DNA of 46,248 bases from contig CAKZVT010000014.1 of assembly GCA_937922435.1 (NCBI GenBank), positions 1-46,248 on the forward strand, read 5' to 3'. Positions 17,929 to 25,728 of the stretch are shown here, piece by piece. Both the position numbers and the translations under genes were made by a program. Origin of the DNA: an uncultured Prevotella sp. (GTDB taxonomy: Bacteria; Bacteroidota; Bacteroidia; Bacteroidales; Bacteroidaceae). The notes under the pieces were generated by a model, which saw nothing but the letters and a program-made list of their open reading frames with translations, did no database searches and was not told where the DNA came from. Each line of letters begins with the position of its first letter. Position 1 is the stretch's first letter.

Positions 17929-17965
17929 AAAAGGCCGTCTTTTAGACGCTAAAAGACGGCCTTTT
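17929..17965. repeat. Perfect 17-bp hairpin, GGCCGTCTTT family
   Basis: The arms 17929-17945 and 17949-17965 are perfect complements with the core AAAAGGCCGTCTTT and a 3-nt loop. It lies in a divergent spacer, so it cannot be a gene terminator. Related copies occur near 1838, 25408, 34883, 41253 and 46076. Confidence 0.8.
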
Positions 17966-18072
17966 GCGTTGCAATTCATGGCCTTTTGGAATGCGAAATG
18001 CCACGAATTAAAATAAGAAAGATTTTCTTTCGCGTTTGTTTTGCCGTTCCGCCCGTTTGCATTATCTTTTGT

Positions 18073-18158
18073 TCAGATAGACTGCATCTCGAAAATGAAA
18101 ATAAAAACTCATTTCAATCGATTTTATTTTGCATTTCACTCGATTTGCACTATCTTTG
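18073..18158 (+). repeat. Dispersed promoter-bearing repeat, copy upstream of lplA
   Basis: About 85 bp, beginning at AGATAGACTGC and ending in CACTCGATTTGCACTATCTTTG. It can be aligned by eye with the minus-strand sequence at 45594-45680 upstream of cobU, which has AGATAAGCTGCG, AATAAAAATAAAAA, TTTTATTTTG and GCTCGA in the same order. The -7 box at 18151-18158 is the end of the repeat. Confidence 0.55.
18151..18158 (+). promoter_or_regulatory. -7 box for lplA
   Basis: TATCTTTG matches the Bacteroidota -7 consensus, with TTTGC words about 20 nt upstream. It lies 77 nt before the ATG at 18236 and probably drives the lplA-gcv cluster. Confidence 0.6.
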
Positions 18159-18235
18159 TCAGTAAGAAACGAGCGCGGCGCTGACCGCGCGCCGACCTTT
18201 TGACACCTGACACGACTGAAAACCTGAAAAACGCA

Positions 18236-19210
18236 ATGCTATACGTCACTCTTCCCGACGAAAAGACACGACGGGCGTCGTTTTACCTGGCAATGGAGGA
18301 ATACGTGGCGCGCCGCGCGCCGCGCGGCGACTACTTCTTCTGCTGGCAGGTAGGGCCGTCCGTGGTGTTCGGGCGCAACCAGGTGGCGGCCGCCGAGGTC
18401 GACACGGCTTACTGCCGGGATAAGGGCATAGGCATGTTCCGCCGCAAGAGCGGCGGCGGCTGCATATACGCCGACCGTGGCAACGTGATGCTGTCGTTCG
18501 TCACCGGCGGCGGCGACGTGGCCCTTACGTTCAACCGCTACGTCTCGACCGTTGTGCTCATGCTAAGGCAGATGGGCATAGCCGCATCGGCCACGGGCAG
18601 GAACGACATCGTGGTTGACGGCCGCAAGGTGTCGGGCAGCGCCTTTTACCGCCTGCCCGGGCGCAACATAGTACACGGCACGTTGCTCTACGACACTGAC
18701 ATGAACAACATGACACACGCGCTGACACCGCCGGGCGACAAGCTGCGGAGCAAGGGCGTGGAGAGCGTGCGCCAGCGCATAGCCCTGCTGAAAGACTATA
18801 CTGGCGTGGGTACAGACGGACTGACCGCGCACATGCGCCGTGCGCTGTGCGGCGGAGAATACGCCCTGACGGCCGAAGACGTGGCCGCGATAGAACGCGG
18901 CGAGGAGGATGTGTACCTCTCGCAGGCGTTCATACTGGGCAAAGACCCGAGGCACACGCTCGTGCGCCGCCGCAGGCTCGACGGCGCGGGCTGCCTGGAG
19001 GCGCACGTCGAGGTGAAGGGCGGAGTAATAAGGAGCGTGGAGCTGACAGGCGATTTCTTCGCCACGGGCGACGTGGAGGCCGTGCTCGACAGCCTCAAGG
19101 GCGTAAGGATGAGCCGTGAGGCGGTATCGGCGGCGTTGCCCGAAAGCGCAGGCGGCGTAATCATGAACCTCGGCAAGGAGGAGCTGGTGAGCCTGATTGT
19201 CAATGCATAA
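18236..19210 (+). CDS. lplA: Lipoate--protein ligase A
   Basis: The 324-residue enzyme activates lipoate with ATP and transfers it to lipoyl domains. Motifs seen are FRRKSGGGCIYADRGNVMLSF, then TGRNDIVVDGRKVSGSAFYR with the expected catalytic lysine, and HGTLLYD. The C-terminal third fits the accessory lipoate-ligase domain. The ATG at 18236 (MLYVTLPDEK) is used; the only earlier in-frame start is a TTG. It sits just upstream of the gcv genes, so GcvH is the likely target, and 2-oxoacid complexes are possible others. Its TAA stop lies within the first unit of a heptamer array. Confidence 0.93.
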   Translation: MLYVTLPDEKTRRASFYLAMEEYVARRAPRGDYFFCWQVGPSVVFGRNQVAAAEVDTAYCRDKGIGMFRRKSGGGCIYADRGNVMLSFVTGGGDVALTFNRYVSTVVLMLRQMGIAASATGRNDIVVDGRKVSGSAFYRLPGRNIVHGTLLYDTDMNNMTHALTPPGDKLRSKGVESVRQRIALLKDYTGVGTDGLTAHMRRALCGGEYALTAEDVAAIERGEEDVYLSQAFILGKDPRHTLVRRRRLDGAGCLEAHVEVKGGVIRSVELTGDFFATGDVEAVLDSLKGVRMSREAVSAALPESAGGVIMNLGKEELVSLIVNA

Positions 19211-19319
19211 TGCACAATGCATAATGCATAATCGGGCATACGCCAAAAATATTACATGAAGAAAAGTGAATGAAGAGCCGGACGGCTATTATGAATTATG
19301 AATTGTGAATTATGAATTA
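19204..19319. repeat. Facing inverted heptamer arrays in the lplA-gcvT spacer
   Basis: The left array (19204-19231) is four units of TGCAYAA, the second being the C variant. The right array, read as 19289-19316, is four units that are the reverse complement of the left with one change (C to A) repeated at the same place in all four units. The variant unit is mirrored too. Identity of the inverted arms is 24 of 28. The lplA stop codon is in the first unit, and the gcvT start is 10 nt after the last unit (19319). Confidence 0.85.
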
Positions 19320-19328
19320 AAATAACGT

Positions 19329-20423
19329 ATGGAAAACAAGAGAACCTGCCTTTACGGCAAGCATGTGGCCTTGGGGGCGCTGATGCAGCCCTTCGCAGGG
19401 TACGACATGCCAATACAGTATTCGTCAATCATCGACGAGCATGAGGCCGTGCGCACGGCGTGCGGCGTGTTCGACGTGTCGCACATGGGCGAGGCCGTCG
19501 TCACCGGCAAGGACGCGGAACGCTACGTCAACCACATCTTCACCAACGACGTAGGCGCAATCGGCGCAGGCCAGGTGCTCTACGGCATGATGCTCTACCC
19601 CGACGGCGGCACGGTGGACGACCTGCTAGTGTACAAGATGGCCGGCGACAAGTATTTCTTGGTAATCAACGCCGCCAATACCGACAAGGACCTGGCGTGG
19701 ATGCGTCAGAACGCCGAAGGCTTCGACGTGTGCATTGAGGACGCTTCGCCGCGCTACTCGCAGCTCGCCGTGCAAGGGCCTGAAGCCGAAACAGTGGTTG
19801 AACAGGTACTTGGCATCGGGTGCAAGGAGCTTACTTTCTACACATTCAAGACCGTGACGGCGGCCAGCGGAAAGGAAATCATCGTAAGCCGCACGGGCTA
19901 TACCGGCGAGGACGGCTTTGAAATATACGCCGACGCCGACACCATAAACCGTTATTGGGACAGGCTCATGGAGAGCGGACGGTGCAAGCCGTGCGGCTTG
20001 GGATGCCGCGACACGCTGCGCTTCGAGGTCGGCCTGCCGCTCTACGGCAACGAACTGAGCGCCGACATAAGCCCGGTGATGGCTGGTCTCGGCATGTTCT
20101 GCAAGCTTGACAAGGCGGAGTTCATTGGCAAGGAAGCCGTTGCCGCGCAGAAGGCGGACGGAGCGAGCCGCAAGGTGGTGGGCATCGAGCTACAAGGCCA
20201 TGCCGTGCCGCGCCACGGCTACACAGTGCTTGCCGACGGCAAGGAGGTGGGCACGGTGACTACGGGCTACCAGTCAATATCCACGGGGCGGAGCGTCTGC
20301 ATGGCTTTGGTCGACGCGGCATACGCCAAACTCGGCACGCGGCTCGACGTGCAAATACGCAAAAAGACATTCCCAGGCACCGTGGTAAAGAAGAGATTTT
20401 ACGAAAAGCATTATAAGAAATGA
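19329..20423 (+). CDS. gcvT: Glycine cleavage system T protein (aminomethyltransferase)
   Basis: The 364-residue T protein releases ammonia from aminomethyl-lipoyl GcvH and passes the one-carbon unit to tetrahydrofolate. Family features are FAGYDMPIQYSSIIDEHEAVR, FDVSHMGE at about 48-55, YGMMLYPDGGTVDDLLVYK, SRTGYTGEDGFEIY at about 186-199 and LRFEVGLPLYGNEL. Length is normal for the family. It is followed by gcvH, gcvPA, gcvPB and lpdA in the same direction. The TGA stop is the first codon of a heptamer array. Confidence 0.97.
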   Translation: MENKRTCLYGKHVALGALMQPFAGYDMPIQYSSIIDEHEAVRTACGVFDVSHMGEAVVTGKDAERYVNHIFTNDVGAIGAGQVLYGMMLYPDGGTVDDLLVYKMAGDKYFLVINAANTDKDLAWMRQNAEGFDVCIEDASPRYSQLAVQGPEAETVVEQVLGIGCKELTFYTFKTVTAASGKEIIVSRTGYTGEDGFEIYADADTINRYWDRLMESGRCKPCGLGCRDTLRFEVGLPLYGNELSADISPVMAGLGMFCKLDKAEFIGKEAVAAQKADGASRKVVGIELQGHAVPRHGYTVLADGKEVGTVTTGYQSISTGRSVCMALVDAAYAKLGTRLDVQIRKKTFPGTVVKKRFYEKHYKK

Positions 20424-20494
20424 AGAACGAAGAGTGAAGAACGAAGAATTATCATGCAACGGCAAATGAATTCTTCACTCTTCCCTCTTCACTC
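20421..20494. repeat. Facing inverted heptamer arrays in the gcvT-gcvH spacer
   Basis: Four plus-strand heptamers (TGAAGAA and CGAAGAR alternating) run 20421-20448. Minus-strand units GAGTGAA, GAGGGAA, GAGTGAA and GAATTCA run from 20494 back to 20467. The gcvT TGA is the start of the first unit. The arms are imperfect complements. Confidence 0.75.
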
Positions 20495-20517
20495 ATAACT
20501 AAAAAACAACAAACATC

Positions 20518-20898
20518 ATGGCAAAAGTTATTGAAGGACTCTATTATTCAGAGTCGCACGAGTATGTAAAGGTAGAAGGCGGTTACGGCTACATTGGCAT
20601 AACGGACTACGCACAGAACGCCCTTGGCAACATAGTGTACGTCGACATGCCCGAAGTTGACGACGAAATCGAGGCCGGCGAAGAGTTTGGCGCAGTGGAA
20701 AGCGTCAAGGCGGCCAGCGACCTCAACGCCCCCGTAAGCGGCAAGGTGGTAGAGGTGAACGAGGCTTTGGAGGACGCACCCGAGCTTGTAAACCAGGACG
20801 CATACGCCAACTGGATTATAAAGGTGGAGCTGGCCGACACGTCCGAGCTTGACAACCTCATGGACGCAAAGGCTTACGAGGAGTTCTGCAACAAATAA
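20518..20898 (+). CDS. gcvH: Glycine cleavage system H protein
   Basis: The 126-residue lipoyl carrier shuttles the aminomethyl group between P, T and L proteins. The modified lysine is Lys64 in GAVESVKAASDLNAPVSG. The opening YYSESHEYVKVEG and the closing LMDAKAYEEFC match the family, and length is normal. It is the fixed partner of every other gene in this cluster. Confidence 0.98.
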   Translation: MAKVIEGLYYSESHEYVKVEGGYGYIGITDYAQNALGNIVYVDMPEVDDEIEAGEEFGAVESVKAASDLNAPVSGKVVEVNEALEDAPELVNQDAYANWIIKVELADTSELDNLMDAKAYEEFCNK

Positions 20899-20930
20899 AC
20901 GGCCCCGAACCCCATAACCGCAAAAACCGT

Positions 20931-20962
20931 ATAACCTCATAACCCCATAACCGTATAACCGC
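20931..20962 (+). repeat. Tandem octamer ATAACCNN, four units, upstream of gcvPA
   Basis: Four contiguous octamers (ATAACC plus TC, CC, GT, GC) end 2 nt before the gcvPA start codon. One more ATAACCGC is at 20913-20920. No inverted partner was found in this 66-bp spacer. Confidence 0.75.
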
Positions 20963-20964
20963 AA

Positions 20965-22281
20965 ATGACATTCAAGTATTTTCCCCATACGCCTGAAGAC
21001 ATCGAGGGGATGCTGGCGCGCATAGGCGTAAAGACGCTCGACGACCTGTACGCCGACGTGCCGCGGCAAATCCGTTTGCAAGGAGACTACAACCTGCCCG
21101 AGGCCATGAGCGAGATGGAGGTAAGGCGTTTCTTCGACAGGCTGTGCCGCAACGACAGGCAGCCCGTATGCTTCGCCGGTGCAGGCGTGTACGACCATTA
21201 CACCCCGTCGCTCATTCCCTACATCGTGGAACGCTCCGAGTTCCTTACAAGCTACACCCCCTACCAGGCGGAAATATCGCAAGGCACGCTGCACTACATC
21301 TTCGAATACCAAACGATGATGGCGCGCCTTACAGGCATGGATATATCCAACGCCTCGATGTATGACGGCACGACAGCCACCGCAGAGGCGGTAATGATGG
21401 CCAAGGCGGCGACAAAGAAGGCCGACACCATGCTCGTTTCAGACACTGTAGACCCAAAGACCACGGCTGTAATCAAGACCTACGCCCACTTCCACGGCAT
21501 AAACATCGAAGCCGTAAAACAAGCAGAAGGCGCTACAGACATGGCCGCAATGAAACAAAGGCTCGGCCAGGGCGGCATTGCCGGAGTGGTAGTGCAACAG
21601 CCAAACCGCTACGGTATCATTGAAGACTACGGCGGACTGGCCGACGCCTGCCATGAGAACAAGGCGTTGCTCATAATGAACTCCGTAGCCGCAGACCTTG
21701 CATTGCTTAAGACTCCCGGCGAGTGGGGAGCCGACATTGCAGTAGGCGACGGCCAGTCGCTCGGCATACCGATGTCGTTCGGCGGCCCTTCGCTCGGCTA
21801 CATGTGCTGCACGGAGAAGCTGATGCGCAAGATGCCGGGACGAATTGTCGGCCAGACGCGCGACACCAATGGCAACCGCGCGTTCGTTTTGACGCTTCAG
21901 GCACGCGAACAGCACATCCGCCGACAGAAAGCAACGTCGAACATCTGCTCCAACGAGAGCCTGATGGCGTTGTATGTGACAATCTACATGTCGGTAATGG
22001 GCAAGCAGGGACTGAAGGAGGCGGCGCAACTCTCGTATGCAGGGGCGCACTACCTCTGCGACGAACTCATGAAGACAGGCCGCTTCCGGCTGTCTTTCGA
22101 CCGTCCGTTCTTCAACGAGTTCTGCGTGAAATACGACGGCGACGTGGACGCTTTGCGGCAAAAACTTGCAGACAACGGCATACTCGGAGGTGTCAAGACG
22201 GCACAGGACGAAATAATGTTCGCCGTGACCGAGAAGCGCACCAAGGACGAAATCGACCGTCTTGTAGAGCTGTGCAAGTGA
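20965..22281 (+). CDS. gcvPA: Glycine dehydrogenase (decarboxylating) subunit 1
   Basis: The 438-residue N-terminal half of the split P protein includes FKYFPHTPEDIEGML at the start, then FAGAGVYDHYTPSLIPYI, FLTSYTPYQAEISQGTLHYIFEYQTMM and SNASMYDGTTATAEA. With GcvPB it decarboxylates glycine on pyridoxal phosphate; this half lacks the PLP lysine. The gene order PA-PB with a 36-nt spacer is usual for two-subunit P proteins. Confidence 0.97.
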   Translation: MTFKYFPHTPEDIEGMLARIGVKTLDDLYADVPRQIRLQGDYNLPEAMSEMEVRRFFDRLCRNDRQPVCFAGAGVYDHYTPSLIPYIVERSEFLTSYTPYQAEISQGTLHYIFEYQTMMARLTGMDISNASMYDGTTATAEAVMMAKAATKKADTMLVSDTVDPKTTAVIKTYAHFHGINIEAVKQAEGATDMAAMKQRLGQGGIAGVVVQQPNRYGIIEDYGGLADACHENKALLIMNSVAADLALLKTPGEWGADIAVGDGQSLGIPMSFGGPSLGYMCCTEKLMRKMPGRIVGQTRDTNGNRAFVLTLQAREQHIRRQKATSNICSNESLMALYVTIYMSVMGKQGLKEAAQLSYAGAHYLCDELMKTGRFRLSFDRPFFNEFCVKYDGDVDALRQKLADNGILGGVKTAQDEIMFAVTEKRTKDEIDRLVELCK

Positions 22282-22317
22282 TAAAAGACAAGGTTACAAA
22301 CCCTTAACCGTAAGAAG

Positions 22318-23760
22318 ATGAACAACAAACTGTATGGCAAACTGATATTCGAGCTATCTCACGAGGGGCGCAGGGCTTGCTCTTTGCCTGAAAACACATA
22401 CGGCGGCTACGAGCTGCCGGCGGACATGAGGCGCAAGGAAGACGCAGACCTGCCCGAATGCGACGAGCTTACCGTAGTGCGCCACTACACCAACATGAGC
22501 GGCAACAACTTCGGAGTGGACAACGGCTTCTACCCTCTTGGCAGCTGCACGATGAAGTACAACCCCTACATCGACGAGGAAATGGCCGCAAGGAAGGAGT
22601 TTACTGAAGTACATCCGGCGCAGCCCACGGACACCTGCCAGGGCGCGCTGGCCGTCTACTACAACCTGCAAAGGTCGCTGTCGGCCATCACCGGCCTGGC
22701 CGAGTTCACCCTCAACCCCTTTGCCGGGGCGCACGGCGAGCTGACGGGACTGATGGTCATCCGCGCCTACCACGAGAGCCGCGGCGACATGAAGAGGACG
22801 AAGGTCATCGTGCCCGACTCCGCCCATGGCACAAACCCAGCCTCGGCTGCGGTCTGCGGACTTGAGGTGGTCGAGGTGAAGAGCACCGCCGACGGCACGG
22901 TTGACATCGAGCACCTGCGCGGACTGCTCGACGACACCGTGGCAGCGATGATGATGACCAATCCCAACACGCTCGGACTGTTCGAGCCGGGCATACCAGA
23001 GATAGCCGAAATGGTGCACAAGTGCGGCGCACTGATGTACTACGACGGGGCAAACCTCAACCCCATGCTCGGCGTATGCCGCCCGGGCGACATGGGCTTC
23101 GACGTGATGCACATCAACCTGCACAAGACCTTCTCCACCCCTCACGGCGGAGGCGGCCCGGGAAGCGGCCCTGTCGGCGTAAGGAGCGGACTGGAACAAT
23201 TCCTGCCCAAGCCACGAGTGGTGAAAAACGGGGACAAATATGACGTTGAGACAGGCGGCGAAGGCGACATCAGCGTGGGCGCGTTCCTCGGCAACTTCTG
23301 CGTTGACGTGAAGGCATACACCTACATCCTGACGCTCGGAAGGGAGAACCTGAAGATGGTAGGGCCGCTCGCAACGCTCAACGCCAACTACATAAAGGAG
23401 TGTCTGAAGGACGTGTACGAACTGCCCATCAAGGGCTTGTGCAAGCACGAGTTCGTGTTCGACGGCCTGCGCGACAAGAGTACAGGCGTAACCACAATGG
23501 ACGTAGCAAAGCGCCTGCTCGACTTCGGCTACCACGCCCCGACCATCTACTTCCCCCTACTCTTCCACGAAGCAATGATGCTCGAGCCGACCGAGAACGA
23601 GAGCAAGGAAACCATCGACGGCTTCATAAGCGTGATGCGTGAAATAGCAAGGGAAGCGAAGGACGAACCTGACACCGTGAAAAGCGCACCGCACAACGCC
23701 CCGATAGGGCGCGTTGACGACGTTTTGGCGGCAAAGAACCCTGTCCTGAAATACACATAA
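22318..23760 (+). CDS. gcvPB: Glycine dehydrogenase (decarboxylating) subunit 2
   Basis: The 480-residue catalytic half of P protein binds PLP on Lys270 in HINLHKTFSTPHGGGGPG. Other family words are NFGVDNGFYPLGSCTMKYNP, FAGAHGELTGLMVIRAYH and DSAHGTNPASAA. Together with GcvPA it makes CO2 and aminomethyl-GcvH from glycine. Length is typical. Confidence 0.97.
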   Translation: MNNKLYGKLIFELSHEGRRACSLPENTYGGYELPADMRRKEDADLPECDELTVVRHYTNMSGNNFGVDNGFYPLGSCTMKYNPYIDEEMAARKEFTEVHPAQPTDTCQGALAVYYNLQRSLSAITGLAEFTLNPFAGAHGELTGLMVIRAYHESRGDMKRTKVIVPDSAHGTNPASAAVCGLEVVEVKSTADGTVDIEHLRGLLDDTVAAMMMTNPNTLGLFEPGIPEIAEMVHKCGALMYYDGANLNPMLGVCRPGDMGFDVMHINLHKTFSTPHGGGGPGSGPVGVRSGLEQFLPKPRVVKNGDKYDVETGGEGDISVGAFLGNFCVDVKAYTYILTLGRENLKMVGPLATLNANYIKECLKDVYELPIKGLCKHEFVFDGLRDKSTGVTTMDVAKRLLDFGYHAPTIYFPLLFHEAMMLEPTENESKETIDGFISVMREIAREAKDEPDTVKSAPHNAPIGRVDDVLAAKNPVLKYT

Positions 23761-23771
23761 GCCGCAAAACA

Positions 23772-25088
23772 ATGAAGACAGACTTGATAATCATAGGCGC
23801 AGGACCGGGCGGCTACCACACGGCGGCATACGCCGCACGCCACGGGCTGACCGTAACGATAGTGGAAAAGGCCGACGTCGGCGGCACATGCCTCAACCAA
23901 GGGTGCATCCCCACGAAAGCGCTCTGCCACGACGCGGAGGCCATTGAAGCTGCCAAAAGGGTGTGCGGAGACGGCGTACAGGTTGACTTCGCAAGGATTT
24001 CGGAGCGCAAACGCAATGTTGTTGACAAGCTGCGCGGCGATGTCGAGACGCTCATGGCGCAGCCGGGCATAACCCTCGTGCGCGCAGACGGCGTACTGAC
24101 AAGTGCCAATACGGTGTCGGCTGGCGGCGAGGAATACACCGCCGACAACATCATCATAGCCACCGGGTCACGTCCGAAGCTGCCTCCAATTGAAGGCATC
24201 GGCCTGCCCGGCGTGCTCGACTCTACCGGACTGCTCGCCATTGACACCCTGCCCAGGCGGCTCTGCATCATCGGCGCAGGCGTAATAGGTCTCGAGTTCG
24301 CCTCGGTGTTCAGAAGTTTCGGCTGCGAAGTCAGCGTCATAGAGTACATGAAAGAGTGCCTGCCGCCATACGATGCCGACATATCGCGCCGCGTGCGCAA
24401 GGCCATGGAGAAGCGCGGAGTGAAGTTCACGATGCAGGCTGGAGTGACCGGCATCAGCGAGACCGACGACGGTTTGCAGGTGGACTACACATGCAAGGGC
24501 AAGCCGGGCACAATCGTCGCCGACACGGTGCTCGTTGCCACTGGGCGCGCGGCCAACATAGAGGGCATCGGATTAGAAACTTTAGGTATAAAGACAGAGC
24601 GCGGCTGCATCGCCGTTGACGACAACATGCAGACCAACGTCGGCGGCATTTACGCCATAGGCGATGTCAACGGCCGCTGCATGCTCGCCCATGCGGCCAT
24701 AATGCAGGGCATGCGCTGCGTCAACCACATACTCGGCCACGCCGACAACATCCGTCTCGACATCATGCCTTCGGCGGTATTCACCAACCCGGAGGCTGCC
24801 GCCGTGGGACTGACCGAAAGCCAATGCAAGGACGCGGGCATGGAATACACCGTGCGCAAGACGCCTTACCGCGCAAACGGACGAGCCGTAGCCGACGAAG
24901 CCGACGGCGGACTGCTAAAGCTGCTCACCGACGGCGACGGCAGGCTCATCGGCTGCCACGCATGCGGACAGCACGCCGCCGACATGGTGCAGGAGGCCAC
25001 CGCACTAATGAACATGGGCTGCACCGTCGGCCTGTTGAACGAAATCACGCACATACACCCCACCATCGCCGAGCTGCTTATGGGCTGA
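23772..25088 (+). CDS. lpdA: Dihydrolipoyl dehydrogenase (L protein)
   Basis: The 438-residue flavoprotein reoxidises dihydrolipoyl-GcvH using NAD. The FAD site is IIGAGPGGYHTA at 7-18, the redox pair is Cys40/Cys45 in GGTCLNQGCIPTK, and the NAD site is IIGAGVIGLEFASVF. Near the end is ITHIHPTIAELL, with the His-x-x-x-x-Glu pair of the active site. It is somewhat shorter than many Lpd proteins. Only 11 nt separate it from gcvPB, so it belongs to the same operon. Confidence 0.95.
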   Translation: MKTDLIIIGAGPGGYHTAAYAARHGLTVTIVEKADVGGTCLNQGCIPTKALCHDAEAIEAAKRVCGDGVQVDFARISERKRNVVDKLRGDVETLMAQPGITLVRADGVLTSANTVSAGGEEYTADNIIIATGSRPKLPPIEGIGLPGVLDSTGLLAIDTLPRRLCIIGAGVIGLEFASVFRSFGCEVSVIEYMKECLPPYDADISRRVRKAMEKRGVKFTMQAGVTGISETDDGLQVDYTCKGKPGTIVADTVLVATGRAANIEGIGLETLGIKTERGCIAVDDNMQTNVGGIYAIGDVNGRCMLAHAAIMQGMRCVNHILGHADNIRLDIMPSAVFTNPEAAAVGLTESQCKDAGMEYTVRKTPYRANGRAVADEADGGLLKLLTDGDGRLIGCHACGQHAADMVQEATALMNMGCTVGLLNEITHIHPTIAELLMG

Positions 25089-25127
25089 CGGGAATGTAGG
25101 CGAATATCAGACAAAACGCCAAAAGCC

Positions 25128-25405
25128 GGTTCATCCGCAGTTTGTTTGGATGGAATATTAAGCATGTTAACGAATACACTTTGCTATAATCCAGGCAGTC
25201 GGTATCCGTCATTCCGCGCTCCGACGCGGAATCCAGTGTATGCAGCCAATATTGTTCAAAGCCCTGGATGTTTTCTGGATTCCGCGTCGGAGCGCGGAAT
25301 GACGGATACCAACTGCCTGGATTAAAGTATGATGAGTCTGTTAATGGTAGGGACAAAATAACGTATAGATACTTTTACGCAATCCAAACAAACTGCGGAT
25401 GAACC
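25128..25405. mobile_element. Element A: MITE-like element with nested inverted repeats
   Basis: The 278-bp element has perfect 24-bp terminal inverted repeats (25128-25151 and 25382-25405) beginning GGTTCATCCGCA. Inside it lies a second inverted repeat with 49-bp arms (25188-25236 and 25275-25323, one mismatch). Each arm contains its own palindrome, ATTCCGCG/CGCGGAAT. The 9-bp flanks CCAAAAGCC (25119-25127) and CCAAAGGCC (25406-25414) differ at one base and may be a target duplication. It encodes no protein. The outer ends are shared with the element at 40806-41195 and the core with 27704-27822. Confidence 0.8.
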
Positions 25406-25407
25406 CC

Positions 25408-25482
25408 AAAGGCCACCTTTCGTGTTGCGAAAGGTGGCCTTTTACATTACAATATGCCGTCTTTCGCAAGCCAAAAGACGGC
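25408..25482. repeat. Two hairpins of the GGCC family
   Basis: The first, 25408-25422 paired with 25428-25442, has the variant core AAAGGCCACCTTTCG. The second, 25456-25464 paired with 25474-25482, has GCCGTCTTT/AAAGACGGC. The array begins 3 bp after the right end of element A. Confidence 0.75.
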
Positions 25483-25653
25483 CTTTCATAACGCATTGAG
25501 CACCAAGACATTATGCAACTGATATAAACACATAGTAAAACCATCTACCAAACGCTGCCCGAGAAAGCTGTCCGACTGTATCGCAACGAGGCATGAAAAT
25601 ATCAGTTTTACAAAATAAACGCCGCTTTACTTGCCATTTTAACAATTATATAC

Positions 25654-25661
25654 TATCTTTG
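25654..25661 (+). promoter_or_regulatory. -7 box for the HIT-trmD genes
   Basis: TATCTTTG matches the -7 consensus and lies 67 nt upstream of the chosen HIT start. Confidence 0.55.
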
Positions 25662-25728
25662 TAGGCAAATTGCCGCGCATTGCACAATGCGTTACGGCAC
25701 ATACATGAACTATAAAACAGTCAGAAAA

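Larger units (their letters stand above)
17553..18235. other. Divergent intergenic region, 683 bp
   Basis: This AT-rich spacer lies between the divergent GLUG and lplA genes. It contains a perfect hairpin of the GGCCGTCTTT family at 17929-17965, a plus-strand TAGATTTGC box at 17766-17774 with no gene close behind it, and a repeat at 18073-18158 that carries the lplA promoter. No coding region is supported. Confidence 0.6.
25089..25728. other. Repeat-filled intergenic region, 640 bp
   Basis: After lpdA come a nested inverted-repeat element (25128-25405), then two hairpins of the GGCC family (25408-25442 and 25456-25482), then an AT-rich stretch with the HIT gene promoter at 25654-25661. No coding region is supported. 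Confidence 0.7.

Noticed and set aside
17929..17965. Hairpin as a transcription terminator
   Set aside because: Both flanking genes point away from it, so no transcript from them reaches it.
17553..18235. Glycine riboswitch upstream of the lplA-gcv cluster
   Set aside because: No tandem aptamer-like pattern was seen; the leader from the -7 box to lplA is only about 70 nt.
20931..20962. Short tandem arrays as CRISPR
   Set aside because: Units are 7-9 bp without spacers, and no cas gene is present.
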